Assembly (NCBI GenBank): GCA_035540955.1
Contig: DATLFP010000236.1
Span: 1-29,863 of the forward strand
Length of the DNA stretch: 29,863 nucleotides
Direction: 5' to 3'
Source of the DNA: DATLFP01 sp035540955
GTDB taxonomy: Bacteria > Actinomycetota > Acidimicrobiia > Acidimicrobiales > CADCSY01
The translations under genes and the position numbers were made by a program. Positions 5,137 through 13,220 of this stretch are shown in pieces (the first letter of the stretch is position 1; every line of letters starts with the position of its first letter). Below the pieces are notes generated by a model, which had not been told where the DNA came from, did not search any database, and was given only the letters and a program-made list of their open reading frames with translations.

Positions 5137-6534
5137 ATGGCGCAGCCCTGGACCGGTGACTCCTGCTCGCTCGTCGACGCCTTCCGGGCGCGCGAGCTCT
5201 CACCCGCCGAGGCACTCGAGGAGTGCCTCGCCGCCATCGAGGCGTCCGAGCTCAACGCCTTCTCCCACGTGGCCGCCGACGAGGCCCGCGCCGACGCAGC
5301 CGCCGCCGACGTGTCGCTCCCCTTCGGCGGCGTGCCGATCGGGGTGAAGGAGCTCACCGCGGTGGCGGGGTGGCCCGACACGGAGGCATCGCTGGCGTTC
5401 CGGGACCGGGTCGCGACCCACGACGCCACCATGGTCGCCCGGCTCCGCGCCGCCGGCGGCGTCCTCACCGGCCTGACGACGGCAAGCGAGTTCGGCGGCA
5501 TCAACGTCACCTTCACCAAGCTGAACGGCCCGTCGCGCAACCCGTGGGACGAGACCAAGAACCCGGGCGGCTCCTCCGGCGGCTCCGCCGCCGCCGTGGC
5601 CGGCGGGTTGGTTCCGATCGCCACCGGGGGCGACGGCGGCGGGTCGATCCGGATCCCGGCCGCCTTCTGCGGCCTGCCGGGGCTCAAGGCCACCTACGGC
5701 CGCATCCCCAAGGGTCCGCCGGCCGAGATCGGCAACGTCACGTCGGTCTCGGGCTGTCTCAGCCGCTCGGTGCGGGACATCGCCCGCTGGTTCGACGTCT
5801 GCAACGGCCACCATCCGGGCGACCCCCTGTCGCTGCCGCGGGTGGAGGGGTGGGAGGCCGGTCTCGGCCGCCACCTCGACGCCCTCCGCGGCTTGCGGGT
5901 CGTGATCGCGCCGGCGCTCGGGAACGCGGTGATCCACCCCGACGTCGAGGCCAACGTCCGGGAGTGGGCCGACGTGCTCGTGAAGCTCGCCGGCCTCGAG
6001 GTCGTGGACGTGCCGGTGGAGCTCCCCGTGATGGACACGACCTGGGCCATCACCGGTCTCGCCGGGACCCGGGCCACGCTCGGCGACGCCTACCCCGCCT
6101 GCCACGACGCTCTCACGCCGCAGATCGCCTTCGGCATGACGCTGGCCGAGCAGATGACGACCTTCGAGGGCATCGCCCGCAACGAGATGCTTCGCCGCGA
6201 GCACACCGCGGCGATGTGGCGGCTGTTCGAGCAGGTCGACCTCGTGATCTGCGCGACCAACCCCGACACCGCGTTCGGGGCCAAGGGGCCGATGCCCCAG
6301 GAGGTGGACGGCCAGGCGGTACCGGCCGGCAACAACGGCGCGCTCACCATCCCCGGGAACCTCTACGGCAACCCGGGCATCTCGATACCGGCTGGCACCG
6401 CCGCCGGCACCGGACTCCCGGTGGGCATGCAGGTGATGGCTCGTCACCACGCCGAGCCGCTGCTGCTCGAGCTCGCGCTGCTGCTCGAGCGCGAGCGCCC
6501 ATGGCCGCTCGTCGCGCCCGGTTCGCCTCGCTAG
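5137..6534 (+). CDS. Amidase-signature family hydrolase
   Basis: The 465-aa enzyme has the full amidase signature: catalytic Lys71 in PIGVKEL, the cis-Ser in PGGSSGGSAAA (Ser146) and nucleophile Ser170 in GGDGGGSIRIPA; the 24-residue Ser-Ser spacing equals that of known Ser-cisSer-Lys enzymes. The body (about residues 60-460) is the usual length. Such enzymes hydrolyse amide bonds of nitrogenous compounds or linear/cyclic amides. It is not GatA: no gatB or gatC is nearby and the N-terminus differs. The substrate is unknown. ATG 5137 follows a 51-bp gap with no clear Shine-Dalgarno; GAGTCT lies 6 nt before it. It ends in TAG at 6532-6534, which is part of the -10 hexamer of the next gene. Confidence 0.9.
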   Translation: MAQPWTGDSCSLVDAFRARELSPAEALEECLAAIEASELNAFSHVAADEARADAAAADVSLPFGGVPIGVKELTAVAGWPDTEASLAFRDRVATHDATMVARLRAAGGVLTGLTTASEFGGINVTFTKLNGPSRNPWDETKNPGGSSGGSAAAVAGGLVPIATGGDGGGSIRIPAAFCGLPGLKATYGRIPKGPPAEIGNVTSVSGCLSRSVRDIARWFDVCNGHHPGDPLSLPRVEGWEAGLGRHLDALRGLRVVIAPALGNAVIHPDVEANVREWADVLVKLAGLEVVDVPVELPVMDTTWAITGLAGTRATLGDAYPACHDALTPQIAFGMTLAEQMTTFEGIARNEMLRREHTAAMWRLFEQVDLVICATNPDTAFGAKGPMPQEVDGQAVPAGNNGALTIPGNLYGNPGISIPAGTAAGTGLPVGMQVMARHHAEPLLLELALLLERERPWPLVAPGSPR

Positions 6535-6537
6535 CCT
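6532..6537 (+). promoter_or_regulatory. -10 hexamer TAGCCT overlapping amidase stop
   Basis: TAGCCT contains the amidase stop codon TAG and ends 7 nt before ATG 6545. The same hexamer and spacing precede the carboxylesterase at 18388, which supports it as a leaderless promoter and gives independent support for the 40-aa gene. Confidence 0.5.
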
Positions 6538-6544
6538 CCCCGCG

Positions 6545-6667
6545 ATGTGCGTGCAGTGCGTCTCGGCCGGCGCCGCCTACGTCGTCCCGGCGCTGGCCGG
6601 CCTGCAGCTGTACAAGGTCAGGCGCCGCAAGCGCACGGCGAAGCCGGTCACGCCCGTCCGGTCGTGA
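6545..6667 (+). CDS. 40-aa basic, Cys-containing membrane-like peptide
   Basis: ATG 6545 opens MCVQCVSAGAAYVVPALAGLQLYKVRRRKR, then TAKPVTPVRS and TGA at 6665-6667. It has CxxC at residues 2-5, a short hydrophobic segment (about 7-21) and a basic tail, so a small membrane-associated peptide is likely. The promoter hexamer 7 nt upstream and the GTGA overlap with the following lipoprotein gene support translation. I do not recognise the family. The CVQC could bind a metal or form a disulphide, but that is inference. Confidence 0.65.
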   Translation: MCVQCVSAGAAYVVPALAGLQLYKVRRRKRTAKPVTPVRS

Positions 6668-7170
6668 TCCGGCGGGGCGCGGTGCTGCTCGCGGCCGTCG
6701 CCTCCATCGCCGTGGGGACCTCGTGCAGCGATCGCATCGGCGGACCGGAGCTCGACGCGGCGGCGAGCACCACGGCGCCGCTGCACGCCACCGAGGAGCT
6801 GCCCGACGGCCAACACTTCGGGTTCGTGACCGCACTGGACCCGGCGCGCTTCCGGCTGGTGTTCGACCGCGCCGAGCTGCTCGAGGGCGCGGAGGCGAGC
6901 GCCGCCGCCGAGGAGGAGGGCGGCGTGGTCACCGAGGGCGGCTTCTTCGTGCGCAACCCCGACGACCGCATGCACCGCCTCACGCTCGATCCCGCCATCC
7001 GCGTCCGGCTGCTGGTGCCGTGCTGCGAGCTCACCGAGGTGCCCTTCGAGCAGTGGTTCGCCGGCTTCACCCCCACCGAACGCGCCTTCTACGGCACCGC
7101 CGACTCCCACTACTGGATCACCGTCACCGACGGCCGGGTCGTCGCGGTCGAGGAGGCCCACCTCCCCTGA
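6664..7170 (+). CDS. Probable secreted lipoprotein, unknown function
   Basis: GTG 6664 gives 168 aa with a short basic N-terminus (VIRRGAVLLAAVASIAVGTSC), a hydrophobic core and Cys21, a passable lipobox, though -3 to -1 are Gly-Thr-Ser, not the ideal Leu-Ala-Gly. A longer frame from 6547 overlaps the 40-aa gene in another phase and lacks the signal at its end, so 6664 is preferred; it overlaps the previous TGA as GTGA. The mature part begins with an Ala/Thr spacer, then GQHFGFVTALDPARFRLVFDRAELLEG and 'GGFFVRNPDDRMHRLTLDPAIRVRLL', ending DSHYWITVTDGRVVAVEEAHLP. This resembles a class of small actinobacterial secreted proteins without assigned function. Confidence 0.75.
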   Translation: MIRRGAVLLAAVASIAVGTSCSDRIGGPELDAAASTTAPLHATEELPDGQHFGFVTALDPARFRLVFDRAELLEGAEASAAAEEEGGVVTEGGFFVRNPDDRMHRLTLDPAIRVRLLVPCCELTEVPFEQWFAGFTPTERAFYGTADSHYWITVTDGRVVAVEEAHLP

Positions 7171-7238
7171 GCCCACCCAAGTTCTCGGAGGACAGGAGCC
7201 GACCAGGACGGCCTGGGTGCGCCGAGAGGTCGTGAGGG

Positions 7239-8309
7239 TCAGGCGCCGAAGACGCGGTCGAGCAGCTCGGGGACGGGGCGGTCGAGCTGGTCGTAGGTGC
7301 AGGAGCGGGGCTCGCGGTCGGGTCGCCACCGGACGAGCTGGGTGGCGTGCCGGAACCGGTCGCCCTGCATGCCGTCGTAGGCGACCTCGGCGACCAGGCC
7401 GAGGCGGAGCGGCTCCCAGCTCATGTCCTTGCCGGCGTTCCACCGGTTGCCGCCGCCGGGCAGCCGCTTGCCCTCCTGGTGGGCCTCGGCTCGCGCCCAC
7501 TCGGCCCACGGGTGCCCGTCGAGCGCGTCCGTGCGGTAGGGCGCCAGCTCGTCGAGCAGCTCGGCGCGCCGGGCCGCACTGAACGAGGTCGCCACGCCCA
7601 CGTGGTGCATGGCGCCGTCGTCGTCGAAGAGCCCGAGCATCAGCGACCCCACGCCGGCGCCGTCCTTGTGGATCCGGAAGCCGCCGACCGCGCAGTCGAC
7701 GGTGCGCTGGTGCTTGATCTTCAGCATCGCTCGCTTGTCGGGCTGGTACGTGAGCGATGGCGGCTTGGCGATCACCCCGTCGAGCCCGGCGCCCTCGAAC
7801 CGCTCGAACCAGTCGCGCGCGGTGGCGGGGTCGGTGGTGGCCGGCGTGAGGTGGATCGGCGGCTTCGACGCGGCCAGCGCTCGCTCGAGCGCCGCTCGCC
7901 GATCGCGGAACGGCGCGCCGGTGAGGTCGTCGTCGCCCAGCGCGAGGAGGTCGAAGGCCACGAAGCTGGCGGGGATCTCGACGCTGAGCTTGCGCACGCG
8001 CGACTCGGCGGGGTGCATGCGGAGCTGGAGCGCGTCGAAGTCGAGGCCCCGTTCCGACGGGATCACGATCTCCCCGTCGAGCACCACCCGGTCGGGGATG
8101 TTGGCGCGCAGCGACTCGACGAGCTCGGGGAAGTAGCGGGTGAGCGGCTTCTCGTTGCGGGAGCCGAGCTCGATCTCCTCGCCGTCGCGGAACACGAGGC
8201 ACCGGAACCCGTCCCACTTCGGCTCGTAGACGAGGTCGGCGTCCTCCGGGAAGTCGCGCGTGAGCTTGGCGAGCATCGGCTTCACCGGCGGGTTGACGGG
8301 CAGCTTCAC
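7239..8309 (-). CDS. ligC: ATP-dependent DNA ligase, LigC type
   Basis: The 356-aa protein has nucleotidyltransferase motif I EPKWDGFR with adenylated Lys31, motif III SFVAFDLLALGDDDL, motif IV GLDGVIAKP and motif V MLKIKHQRTVDCAVGGF, followed by an OB-fold domain (residues about 205-356) with GGGNRWNAGKDMSWEPLRLGLVAEVAYD. Size and layout match mycobacterial LigC (near 358 aa); it lacks the polymerase and nuclease domains of LigD and the DNA-binding domain of LigB. It seals nicks with ATP. It is the last gene of the five-gene leftward operon, 15 bp after the Fpg-like glycosylase, and this pairing fits base-excision repair, a role reported for LigC in mycobacteria. Confidence 0.92.
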   Translation of the reverse strand: MKLPVNPPVKPMLAKLTRDFPEDADLVYEPKWDGFRCLVFRDGEEIELGSRNEKPLTRYFPELVESLRANIPDRVVLDGEIVIPSERGLDFDALQLRMHPAESRVRKLSVEIPASFVAFDLLALGDDDLTGAPFRDRRAALERALAASKPPIHLTPATTDPATARDWFERFEGAGLDGVIAKPPSLTYQPDKRAMLKIKHQRTVDCAVGGFRIHKDGAGVGSLMLGLFDDDGAMHHVGVATSFSAARRAELLDELAPYRTDALDGHPWAEWARAEAHQEGKRLPGGGNRWNAGKDMSWEPLRLGLVAEVAYDGMQGDRFRHATQLVRWRPDREPRSCTYDQLDRPVPELLDRVFGA

Positions 8310-8324
8310 GGCGGCGCCCTCACC

Positions 8325-9161
8325 TCACTTGAGCAGTCGTGACAGCCGGCGGTCGGCGAGGACCTTGCCGCCGGTCTGGCACGCCGGGCAGTACGTGATC
8401 TCGTAGGACTCGTAGGACACGCGGCGGAGGGTGTCGCTGCACGCCGGGCACGGCTGGCCATGCTTGCCGTGCACCATCCAGTGCTTGGGCTTCTTCGTCG
8501 GGTAGCCGCTCTCGATCTTGCGCTCCTCGGCGAGCCCGTCGCGCATGACGACGTCGATGGCGTCGAGCAGGCGCTCGCGATCCTCGGCGGAGAGCGACTT
8601 GAACGCGGCGTAGGGCGAGAGCTTCGCCTTCCACAGGGCGTCGTCGGTGTAGCCGCGGCCCATGCCCGACACGACCCGCTGGTCGCGCAGCAGGGTGTGG
8701 ACGCGCCGGCCCTCCTGGTTGGTGCGGATCAGCTCGGCGAACTCGGGGGTGCCCGGCTCGGGGCCGAGCCGCTCGAGCGGGCCGTCGTCGCCGGGGGCCA
8801 GCACCCACCAGCCCGCCTTGCGCTCGGTGCCGAACTCCTTGACGAGGATGCCGGTGCCGTCGCCCAGCGTCCACCGCACCACGCCCTGCTTGGGGCGGGT
8901 GGTCTTGGCCGGGGTCTCCACGTCGAGCCGACCGGCCTGGGAGAGGTGCAGCAGCATCCGCTCACCGCCGTCGAAGGCGATCACGACGTACTTGCCGGCG
9001 CGGCTCACACCGGTGATCGTCGAGCCGGCCAGCGACTCCGGCGTCGGCGCATACGTCTTGAGCGCCGCGAACTGGATGGGCTGCGCGCCGGCGAAGCTCT
9101 GGCCGACCATCACCTCGGCGAGTCGCTCGCTGAGCGCCTGCATCTCGGGGAGCTCAGGCAT
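8325..9161 (-). CDS. Fpg/Nei-family DNA glycosylase
   Basis: The 278-aa protein starts MPELPEMQ, placing the catalytic Pro2 and Glu3 at the N-terminus; the ATG at 9159-9161 is therefore certain although the open frame extends further. Lys57 in SRAGKYVV matches the conserved hairpin Lys. HLSQAGRL corresponds to the HLGMSGxL loop, and a CX2C-X16-CX2C zinc finger (Cys238, 241, 258, 261) lies at the C-terminus. It removes damaged bases and nicks at abasic sites. The residue aligned to the catalytic Arg of the Fpg finger is Tyr (the run before the third Cys is ESYEITY, not QRATFY), so this is a divergent subfamily. It overlaps the peptidase gene by 8 bp. Confidence 0.9.
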   Translation of the reverse strand: MPELPEMQALSERLAEVMVGQSFAGAQPIQFAALKTYAPTPESLAGSTITGVSRAGKYVVIAFDGGERMLLHLSQAGRLDVETPAKTTRPKQGVVRWTLGDGTGILVKEFGTERKAGWWVLAPGDDGPLERLGPEPGTPEFAELIRTNQEGRRVHTLLRDQRVVSGMGRGYTDDALWKAKLSPYAAFKSLSAEDRERLLDAIDVVMRDGLAEERKIESGYPTKKPKHWMVHGKHGQPCPACSDTLRRVSYESYEITYCPACQTGGKVLADRRLSRLLK

Positions 9162-10233
9162 CGGGGCGGAGTGCCTCCTGCGCCTTGGCCGCCCGGTCGG
9201 CGAACCACGCCGGCTCGCCCGTCGCCCGCAAGAGGTCGGGGTTGTGGGCGAGGGAGCAGAGCAGCCTGATCTCGCCGAGGTAGTCATCGACCAACACCGT
9301 CTCGGGGACGATCCCGTGGCCCTCGTCGGCGGCGTTGTGGTAGCCGCCCAGGGGCACGGCCACCCCCGAGGCGCGGTAGCCGGCGGCGCAGAACGCCGTG
9401 GCCTCGCAGGCGCCGCCGTCCATCAGCCGGCGCTGGAAGGCGAGACCGTCGACCGTGCCGGCCGCCCGCTCGAGGGCGGCGGTGAGGCCGGGGTCGAAGA
9501 TGCTCATGCGGTCACCGACGCGCACGATCACCCCGCCGCCCTGCGGGGCGTGGGGGAGCGCCTTGGAGCACTCGAGGGAGAGCACGTCGGCGTCCCGGGG
9601 GACGGTCTCGAGCCGGATGGCCTCGAACGCGCCGAGGAAGCCGACCTCCTCGGCCCTGGTGAACAGACCCCACACCGAGGTGGACGGCCGGGAGGCGGCC
9701 AGATCATCGAGGACGGCGAGGATGGCCGCCGCGCCGAGCAGGTCGTCGCACACCCGGGCGGAGATGGTCTTCACGCCGCCCGCCTCCCCGTGTGCGCCGG
9801 CGTCGACCGACCAGCCGGGGAAGCCCCACATGGCGAAGTCGCCCATGGCGCGGTCGGCGGTGGCGCCCGCCAGGAAGCCCCGCTCATCGGCGGTGGTGGC
9901 CACCACCGTGCCCTCGCCGACGGGGTCGCGCTCGCCGCGGCGGAAGAAGTGCAGCGGCGAGCCCTCGACGGCGTGCCGCGCGTCGAGCCCGCCGTGGAAG
10001 CGGAGCCCGTCGCCCTCCACGTGGAAGCCGGGATGGTCGAGGTGGGCGACGAGCACCAGCGGCGGTCCGCTCGCGGGGCCGTACTTGACCACCACGTTGC
10101 CGGCCGCATCGGTCTGGTGGTCCAGGCCGCGCTCGTCGGCGAAGGCGCGCACGTGCGCCGCCGGCAGGTCCTCCATGAACGGGACCGTGGGCTGCGACAG
10201 CAGTCCCGCCGCGATCGCCAGCCCGTCGGTCAC
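9154..10233 (-). CDS. M42-like zinc metallopeptidase
   Basis: The 359-aa protein carries the metal set of co-catalytic aminopeptidases of the M42/M20/M28 group: LVAHLDHPG (His64, His67), VCDDLLGAAA (Asp163/164), RAEEVGFLGA (Glu195/196), SLECSK, GGACEATAF and VPLGGYHN with a late His. The EEVGxxGA and the small insert between residues 75 and 150 favour M42 (glutamyl-aminopeptidase-like). Cytosolic: no signal peptide. The gene lies 4 bp downstream of the SCO6745-family gene and overlaps the DNA glycosylase by 8 bp, so it is mid-operon. Substrate is unknown; the operon gives no clue beyond co-expression. Confidence 0.8.
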   Translation of the reverse strand: MTDGLAIAAGLLSQPTVPFMEDLPAAHVRAFADERGLDHQTDAAGNVVVKYGPASGPPLVLVAHLDHPGFHVEGDGLRFHGGLDARHAVEGSPLHFFRRGERDPVGEGTVVATTADERGFLAGATADRAMGDFAMWGFPGWSVDAGAHGEAGGVKTISARVCDDLLGAAAILAVLDDLAASRPSTSVWGLFTRAEEVGFLGAFEAIRLETVPRDADVLSLECSKALPHAPQGGGVIVRVGDRMSIFDPGLTAALERAAGTVDGLAFQRRLMDGGACEATAFCAAGYRASGVAVPLGGYHNAADEGHGIVPETVLVDDYLGEIRLLCSLAHNPDLLRATGEPAWFADRAAKAQEALRPDA

Positions 10234-10237
10234 CGTC

Positions 10238-11134
10238 TCAGTCTCGCCGCCCGACGATCTGCCCCGCCGACGACGGGTAGCCCTTCTGGTCGCGGACCGC
10301 GTCGGCCCACGGCTCGAGCAGGCCGCACAGCTCGTCGAAGTCGTCGCCGACGGCGTCGATGATCGACGCCTCCTGGCGGTCGGTGGCGACCTCGACGGCC
10401 TCGCGGGCGGCGTGGCCGGCGTCGGTGAGCTCGCCGTCGCGGAACCATCCCCGGGCCGTCATCCGCTCGAGCGCGGCGTCGAACTGCGCGTCGCTCCATC
10501 CCCGGCTGCGGGCGTAGGTCCGCATGGGCAGGCCGATGTAGGGCTCGGTGATCAGGGAGATCTCGGTGGCGTCGAAGCCGTGGCTGATCCACGCCGCGAT
10601 GTGCGAGTCGCCCCGGTGCTCGCGCACGAGGTCGGCGGCTCGCCACAGGTCGCCGACCGGATCGCCCGGCCATCCCAGCGAGCGCAGTCCGGAGAACAGG
10701 TGCCGGCCCTCGCCGCGGGCGGCGGAGGCGCCTCGCCGCAGCAGCTCGGTGGCTCGCTCGACACCGTCGGGGCGCGCCCCGAGCATCCGCGAGAGCGAGC
10801 CCCGGGCGCCCTCGAGCCGGGCCGCCAGCAGCTGGTCGGCCGTCGCGATCCTCCACGCGGCGTCGACCATGGGGATCACGATCTCGGGGTTGAACACGCC
10901 GAAGGCGGCGGCGATCACGTCACCGTGGACCTGGCCGAGGCACGCGCCGCGTGACGCGAAGTAGGCGACCCCGTCGGGCATCTGCACGCCGTCGTTGGCT
11001 CCCGGGGAACCGTTGAACCCGAGAGCGGCGTAGGCGTCGTGGGCCTCGGGCGCGAAGTAGATGCCGGCGGCCAGCGGCTCCACCGCGTTGCGGAGCCGGC
11101 GGGCCCGCTCGCTGAGGTCGGATTGGTCGGTCAC
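10238..11134 (-). CDS. SCO6745-family (HTH-fold) protein
   Basis: The 298-aa protein starts VTDQSDLSERARRLRNAVEPLAAGIYFAPEAHDAYAALGF, then GVAYFASRGACLGQVHGDVIAAAFGVFNPEIV and the repeated winged-helix-like segments ending with GELTDAGHAAREAVEVATDRQEASIIDAVGDDFDELC. This matches the SCO6745 family, common in actinobacteria, described as helix-turn-helix fold with unknown function. The GTG at 11132-11134 overlaps the epoxide-hydrolase stop (GTGA), which fixes the start. The terminal GDDFDELCGLLEPW resembles the last helix of MarR-type regulators, so ligand or DNA binding is a guess. Confidence 0.8.
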   Translation of the reverse strand: MTDQSDLSERARRLRNAVEPLAAGIYFAPEAHDAYAALGFNGSPGANDGVQMPDGVAYFASRGACLGQVHGDVIAAAFGVFNPEIVIPMVDAAWRIATADQLLAARLEGARGSLSRMLGARPDGVERATELLRRGASAARGEGRHLFSGLRSLGWPGDPVGDLWRAADLVREHRGDSHIAAWISHGFDATEISLITEPYIGLPMRTYARSRGWSDAQFDAALERMTARGWFRDGELTDAGHAAREAVEVATDRQEASIIDAVGDDFDELCGLLEPWADAVRDQKGYPSSAGQIVGRRD

Positions 11135-12096
11135 AGCGATCCGAGGAACCCGAGGAGCGCGTCGTTGAACGCCGCCGGGTCCTCCTGCTGGGTCCAGTGG
11201 CCGACCTCGGGGATCATGACCACGCCCCGCAAGTCGGGCAGGACCTCCTTCATCGACTCGATCCCGCCGCGGTTGGCGACCACGCCGTCCTTCTCGCCGG
11301 CGATGAAGAACGCCGGCATCGACACCGACTTCGGGTCGAGGTCCTGGCCGCTCTCGAAGTTGCGGTCGAAGTTGCGATACCAGGAGACCGGGCCGAAGAA
11401 GCCGCTCTTCGCGAAGCTGTCCGCGTAGACCTGGATGTCCTCGTCGGTGAGCCAGGCCGGGAGCGGATCGGGCGGCTCGCGCATCATGTCGAGGAAGCCA
11501 GTGCCCGCCGCCGGCCGGGGTTCGGGCGTCTCGCCGGTCCACGCCCCGCCCGACGCGCCCCACAGAACCATGCGCATCGTCCGGTGGGGGTCGGCCTCGA
11601 GCTCGTGCTCGGCGGGGCCGACCTCCTGGAAGTAGAGGATGTAGAAGAAGCTCTCCCCGTTGTTCGACGCCATCTTGAACACGTCCGTCGGCCGCATCGG
11701 CCACTTGATGAACGGCACGCTGACCCCGGTCACCGAGCGGAGTCGGGATGGGTGGCGCATCGCCAGCTCCCACACCACGAGCGCGCCCCAGTCGTGGCCG
11801 ACGAAGTGAGCCTGGTCGTAGCCGTGGTGATCGAGCAGGCCGAGGAGGTCGGCGTGCAGCTCCTCGATCCGATAGTCCTCCACCTTCGACGGGACGGTGC
11901 TGCCGCCGTAGCCCCGTTGGTCGGGACAGAGCACGTGGTAGCCGGCCCGGGCCAGCGGTTCGATCTGGTGGCGCCAGGAGTAGGCGAGCTCGGGGAACCC
12001 GTGGCACAGCACCACCGGGTTCCCTGCCGGCCCCGCTTCGAACACGCGCAGATCGATGCCGTTCGTGTGGATCGCCGTCTCGGTCGCCCCCAGCAT
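11131..12096 (-). CDS. Epoxide-hydrolase-type alpha/beta hydrolase
   Basis: The 321-aa protein has CHGFPELAYSWRHQI (oxyanion HGxP motif at residues 32-35), DQRGYGGS, and nucleophile Asp102 in VGHDWGALVVW, the Asp-type elbow of epoxide hydrolases and haloalkane dehalogenases. FIKWPMRP and FYILYFQEVGPAE form a cap with Tyr candidates for epoxide-ring activation; the catalytic His300 lies in EVGHWTQQEDP. It hydrolyses epoxides to diols; haloalkane dehalogenase is less likely because the cap Tyr pattern and HGFPE fit epoxide hydrolases. It is first in the leftward five-gene operon, with ATG 12096 seven nt after a TAGGTT hexamer. Confidence 0.88.
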   Translation of the reverse strand: MLGATETAIHTNGIDLRVFEAGPAGNPVVLCHGFPELAYSWRHQIEPLARAGYHVLCPDQRGYGGSTVPSKVEDYRIEELHADLLGLLDHHGYDQAHFVGHDWGALVVWELAMRHPSRLRSVTGVSVPFIKWPMRPTDVFKMASNNGESFFYILYFQEVGPAEHELEADPHRTMRMVLWGASGGAWTGETPEPRPAAGTGFLDMMREPPDPLPAWLTDEDIQVYADSFAKSGFFGPVSWYRNFDRNFESGQDLDPKSVSMPAFFIAGEKDGVVANRGGIESMKEVLPDLRGVVMIPEVGHWTQQEDPAAFNDALLGFLGSL

Positions 12097-12103
12097 GGAG
12101 CCG

Positions 12104-12109
12104 AACCTA
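12104..12109 (-). promoter_or_regulatory. -10 hexamer TAGGTT for the five-gene operon
   Basis: On the minus strand TAGGTT ends 7 nt before the ATG at 12096. No Shine-Dalgarno precedes the start, consistent with a leaderless transcript driving hydrolase, SCO6745-like, peptidase, glycosylase and LigC genes. Confidence 0.5.
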
Positions 12110-12182
12110 GGGGACCAACGGCCCTTCCGGCGTCCCGCCTCCTGCCGTAGGAGTGAGGCATCGCCCGACCTGAGGGGGACCG

Positions 12183-13220
12183 ATGCGTGCCAGCCCGAGC
12201 TTCGTCGACGACCGTTGCTCCGCCATCCCGGTGCAGTTCCCGGCGCTCCTGTCCTGGGACTACACCCACGAGGACGACACCCTCGTGCGGCTCTACGACA
12301 AGGCCAAGCGCTCGCAGTGGAACGCGGCGACCGACCTCGACTGGTCGACTGCAGTTGACCCCGGGCGGGTGCCGGCCGAGCGATCGGCCATGTTGCGCCA
12401 CGACCCGGCGTCGCCGTTCGGGCGGTTGACCGCCGCCGAGCTCGCCGAGCTCACGTGGGAGTCGCAGGCATGGACGATCTCGCAGTTCCTGCACGGCGAG
12501 CAGGGTGCGCTGCTGGCGACGGCCAAGATCGTCGACACCGTCCCCGACAACGACGCCAAGCTCTACGCCGCCACCCAGGTGATGGACGAGGCCCGTCACG
12601 TCGAGGTCTACGACCGGTACCTGCACGAGAAGGTCGGCCGGACCTATCCGATCAACCGCCACCTCTCGTCGCTGCTCGCCAACCTGATGTCGGACTCCCG
12701 GTGGGACATGACCTACCTCGGCATGCAGATCATGGTCGAGAGCCTCGCCCTCGCCGCCTTCGGCGCCATCTACCAGACGACCGACGAGCCGCTGCTGCGG
12801 GACATCACCGCGCACGTGATGGGCGACGAGGCCCGCCACGTCGCGTTCGGGATCGCGTCGCTGAGGGACGTGTACACCGACATGCCCGAGGCCGAGCGGC
12901 GCGACCGAGAGGAGTTCGTGTGCGAGGCCGCCGAGCTCATGCGCGACCGGTTCTTGCAGACCGAGGTGTGGGAGCGGATGGGTCTGCCCGTCGACGCGTG
13001 CGAGACCTACATGCGGGAGAGCCCGGCACAGCAGGCGTTCCGGGCCCACCTGTTCGGCAAGGTGGTGCCCAACGTGAAGCGGATCGGCCTGCTCACGCCC
13101 TACGTGCGCGATCGCTTCAACCTGCTCGGCATCCTCCAGTACGAGGTGGCTGCCGGCGTCGGCCTGACCCTCACGACCAGCGCCAGGTGCTCGGTTCGCC
13201 GGGCCGGTCGAGGACGGTGA
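12183..13220 (+). CDS. Ferritin-like diiron protein, probable oxygenase
   Basis: The 345-aa protein has two diiron half-sites: Glu106 in HGEQGALL with Glu136 and His139 in DEARHVEVY, and Glu186 in MVESLALAAF with Glu216 and His219 in DEARHVAFG. Each is the E...ExxH pattern of the ferritin/RNR-R2/AurF superfamily. Enzymes of this layout oxidise amines or other substrates with O2; which substrate cannot be read. ATG 12183 has GGGGGA a few nt upstream. It is transcribed away from the epoxide-hydrolase operon. Its last 16 codons overlap the 3' end of cysS on the other strand by 50 bp, and that tail (CSVRRAGRGR) looks unlike a natural C-terminus, perhaps a read-through extension. Confidence 0.85.
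   Translation: MRASPSFVDDRCSAIPVQFPALLSWDYTHEDDTLVRLYDKAKRSQWNAATDLDWSTAVDPGRVPAERSAMLRHDPASPFGRLTAAELAELTWESQAWTISQFLHGEQGALLATAKIVDTVPDNDAKLYAATQVMDEARHVEVYDRYLHEKVGRTYPINRHLSSLLANLMSDSRWDMTYLGMQIMVESLALAAFGAIYQTTDEPLLRDITAHVMGDEARHVAFGIASLRDVYTDMPEAERRDREEFVCEAAELMRDRFLQTEVWERMGLPVDACETYMRESPAQQAFRAHLFGKVVPNVKRIGLLTPYVRDRFNLLGILQYEVAAGVGLTLTTSARCSVRRAGRGR

Noticed and set aside
5200..6450. 416-codon minus-strand frame
   Set aside because: Antisense shadow of the amidase; Gly/Arg/His-rich with no recognisable domain.
7203..7216. CCAGG/CCTGG inverted repeat as a terminator between convergent genes
   Set aside because: Only five base pairs and no T-run; too weak to call.
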